Source: Sphagnum magellanicum
Lineage: Eukaryota > Streptophyta > Sphagnopsida > Sphagnales > Sphagnaceae
Assembly: GCA_021904315.1 (NCBI GenBank)
Contig: CM038914.1
Coordinates: 2,604,001-2,668,000, forward strand
DNA: 64,000 bases
Direction of reading: 5' to 3'
The notes beneath the pieces were generated by a model. It saw only the letters and a list, made by a program, of their open reading frames with translations, was not told the origin of the DNA and did not search any database. Both the position numbers and the translations under genes were made by a program. Positions 62,501 to 64,000 of the stretch are shown here, piece after piece; within the stretch, counting starts at the first letter, position 1, and every line of letters begins with the position of its first letter.

Positions 62501-63067
62501 GTCATATAGACCATCCTCTAATTCATATTTAATTTTTTAAACTAATTATTTAATTTACAAAAACCAAATGCCCTTCTAACCTTATAAATCCACAAGGAGG
62601 AAAATAACAAGAATATGATGATGGTTATAATCTTCTTTAATTTGTGCTTCTCCATAACACATTGAAAATTGCTTACAAAACATGACTTACAGATGCAGTG
62701 TAGCCTTCAAAAAGTTGCCTTTCATTTTTATAATCAGCCATAAGTTGTTTTGCTCGTTCAACATAGGTTAACAAACCTCCTGGGTATGTAGCATCAAGCT
62801 TTTCCACCTACCCATCCAAACACACAATGAACATTTCAAAGGATGCCAAGTAAGGAATGCACAAAACCATCTATCAAGTACATTATGTATTGTGATTAAA
62901 TGTTCAAATAATCAATTGTATCCTCAATTTGGTCATTAGATGATCCTAGTAAGTGGGAGAACCTGTTTGAAGAAGCAAATCTTCTCTTGGTCATTTTTAC
63001 CAAGTGGAGGCCACTTTTCAAAAAGGTGGTGTTGGTTTGCTTGAAATAACATGTGTGACATTTTTCT
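53548..63067 (-). CDS. USP: UDP-sugar pyrophosphorylase-like gene, 16 exons (first exon not seen)
   Basis: USP makes UDP-sugars from UTP and sugar-1-phosphates (salvage for wall polymers). Exons joined by eye against Arabidopsis USP: 63067-62963, 62807-62691, 62312-62172, 61457-61367, 60939-60800, 60567-60493, 60069-60005, 59727-59667, 58943-58826, 58633-58512, 57820-57738, 57451-57346, 57143-57084, 56243-56163, 55081-54830, 53727-53548. They sum to 1797 nt in one frame without a stop, 598 residues (Arabidopsis 614). Motifs in order: [38 protein letters not shown] (nucleotide loop); [28 protein letters not shown] and [90 protein letters not shown]. An ATG at 63061 could be a start; the usual N-terminal 30 residues are absent or lie further upstream. 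Two introns need GC donors. Several substrate-site motifs are eroded, so activity is doubtful. Confidence 0.88.
56395..56680. repeat. USP-intron repeat, copy 1
   Basis: Shares ordered blocks with 59315-59575 in the same orientation: CAATTTTGGYGG, CACCTCCACTA, ATTCATTGCTCC, TGAGATTTAATAAA, and GGTGGAAAGGAG against GGTGAAGGAGAG. Both copies lie inside introns of the USP-like gene. Confidence 0.7.
59315..59575. repeat. USP-intron repeat, copy 2
   Basis: Direct repeat of 56395-56680, clearly diverged and with small indels. No terminal inverted repeats or coding; probably an old dispersed element or intron duplication. Confidence 0.7.
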
Positions 63068-64000
63068 CTACTCTCACCCAACTTCCCACACAATGATTAT
63101 TATCTTCATCACCCATTGTTGATCTCCTTCAAAAAAGCCTCTTCCAAATCTCCTCCAAGAATGTGATCATACATTTTTGGTTAATGTAAGTTGGCATTAT
63201 TAATGCACACGAAACATGTCAATTTCACCACAAACCTAATAATTTTTCAAGGCTAGGTCAGTTTAGTGATTTATAAAATTGAAGCCTTTTGAACTAGATT
63301 TTTTTATTTGTGTTTGATTTTGGCTTTTTTAAACCCATGACAATCTCATCTACACATGTGAAACCATAGAATTTGGTCTATAAACCAAACTTGAGAAAAT
63401 GATTTCTATTGACTTTGAAGAAGAAATTGTCCACAATTTCTTACAACAACTCTCGTCTTTGGTGATTGTGCCACAACTTTTGCCTCCATTGTTTGCATCT
63501 TTGATTGCACCTCCATCTCCTTTCTCAAATATGGTCCATAATCATATTCGTAGGAATATTTCAAGGCAAGGACATCTGTGTTGCAAAAGGATCAAGATCA
63601 AAGTTGGGTAGATATGTAAGGATTTTCAAGTACATGACATTCCATTTGCACACTTGCTCCAAATCACTATTTGAGAGTGCTATTATGTCTTGTCACTCAA
63701 GTTTGAAGAATATGGTGGATGAATTAAGAACTCCATTGATTTTTGCACTCTTGAACAAAAATGTTTTTAAAAACTAAAGTAAAAAAGAAAGGGATTCTTC
63801 CATCGTAACAATTAGCCAATTAATTGAAGTATATAATCAAGAGTCATAAAGAGGGAAGAAAAATCCTTTTCAACTTTCAATAGAAGATCTTAACATCATA
63901 AATGGTTGGAAAAACTTCCATTTTTCTTTGCCATGACTTGGGCATGAGCAAAAACAACACAAGTTTAAAATTCTTTTGTTTATGTTTTCATGGCATTTTG
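63068..64000. other. Upstream of the visible USP exons; no exon recognised
   Basis: The missing first exon of the USP-like gene could lie here or beyond the window. A minus-strand frame near 63178-63110 (ATG, then DLEEAFLKEI) is open but does not resemble known USP N-termini. A + strand frame from 63399 is also unrecognised. Confidence 0.4.

Overview
The window is nuclear DNA of a land plant. Four intact plant gene families are recognisable (type II DnaJ/HSP40, two-FAS1 fasciclin-like arabinogalactan protein, phytolongin, OSTC), plus a UDP-sugar pyrophosphorylase gene spread over about 9.5 kb. Introns are spliceosomal, mostly GT-AG, long and AT-rich. The fold-back MITEs, a small Helitron, a SWIM/MULE-type transposase remnant and many degenerate minisatellites also fit a plant chromosome. 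The long introns and this transposase type hint at a seed-free lineage (fern, lycophyte or bryophyte), but that is only an inference.

Layout. 0-6 kb: no recognised gene; GTAGGTAGG-type simple sequence, then a less AT-rich stretch with unconvincing reading frames. 6.1-7.4 kb (-): DnaJ, three exons. 7.8-10.3 kb: a 58-bp tandem repeat, a MITE-related segment and poly-A/T. 10.37-11.83 kb (+): FLA, single exon, followed by three copies of a roughly 210-bp repeat. 17.28-18.46 kb (-): phytolongin, two exons. 19.33-19.88 kb: fold-back MITE. 20.2-21.8 kb: two clean minisatellites (39 bp and 73/65 bp). 22-43 kb: gene-poor, very AT-rich, with a broken MFSD5-like exon (23.5 kb), a decayed unknown coding block (33.7-34.9 kb), a SWIM/MULE remnant (36.1-37.2 kb), a tRNA-like SINE head (39.4 kb) and low-complexity arrays. 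43.69-44.14 kb (-): OSTC. 45-53 kb: AT-rich repeats with a 749-bp non-autonomous Helitron (49.22-49.97 kb) and a frameshifted orphan reading frame (47.5-48.1 kb). 53.55-63.07 kb (-): UDP-sugar pyrophosphorylase, 16 exons joined by hand, lacking only exon 1.

The genes form no operon or cluster. Their shared themes are the secretory system and cell wall: OSTC (N-glycosylation in the ER), phytolongin (membrane trafficking), FLA (wall/plasma membrane glycoprotein) and USP (nucleotide sugars for wall polymers). This is probably coincidental. The most interesting items are the diverged but open USP-like gene with two successive inferred GC-AG introns, the Helitron carrying palindromic repeats, and the fold-back MITE with a divergent relative 11 kb away.
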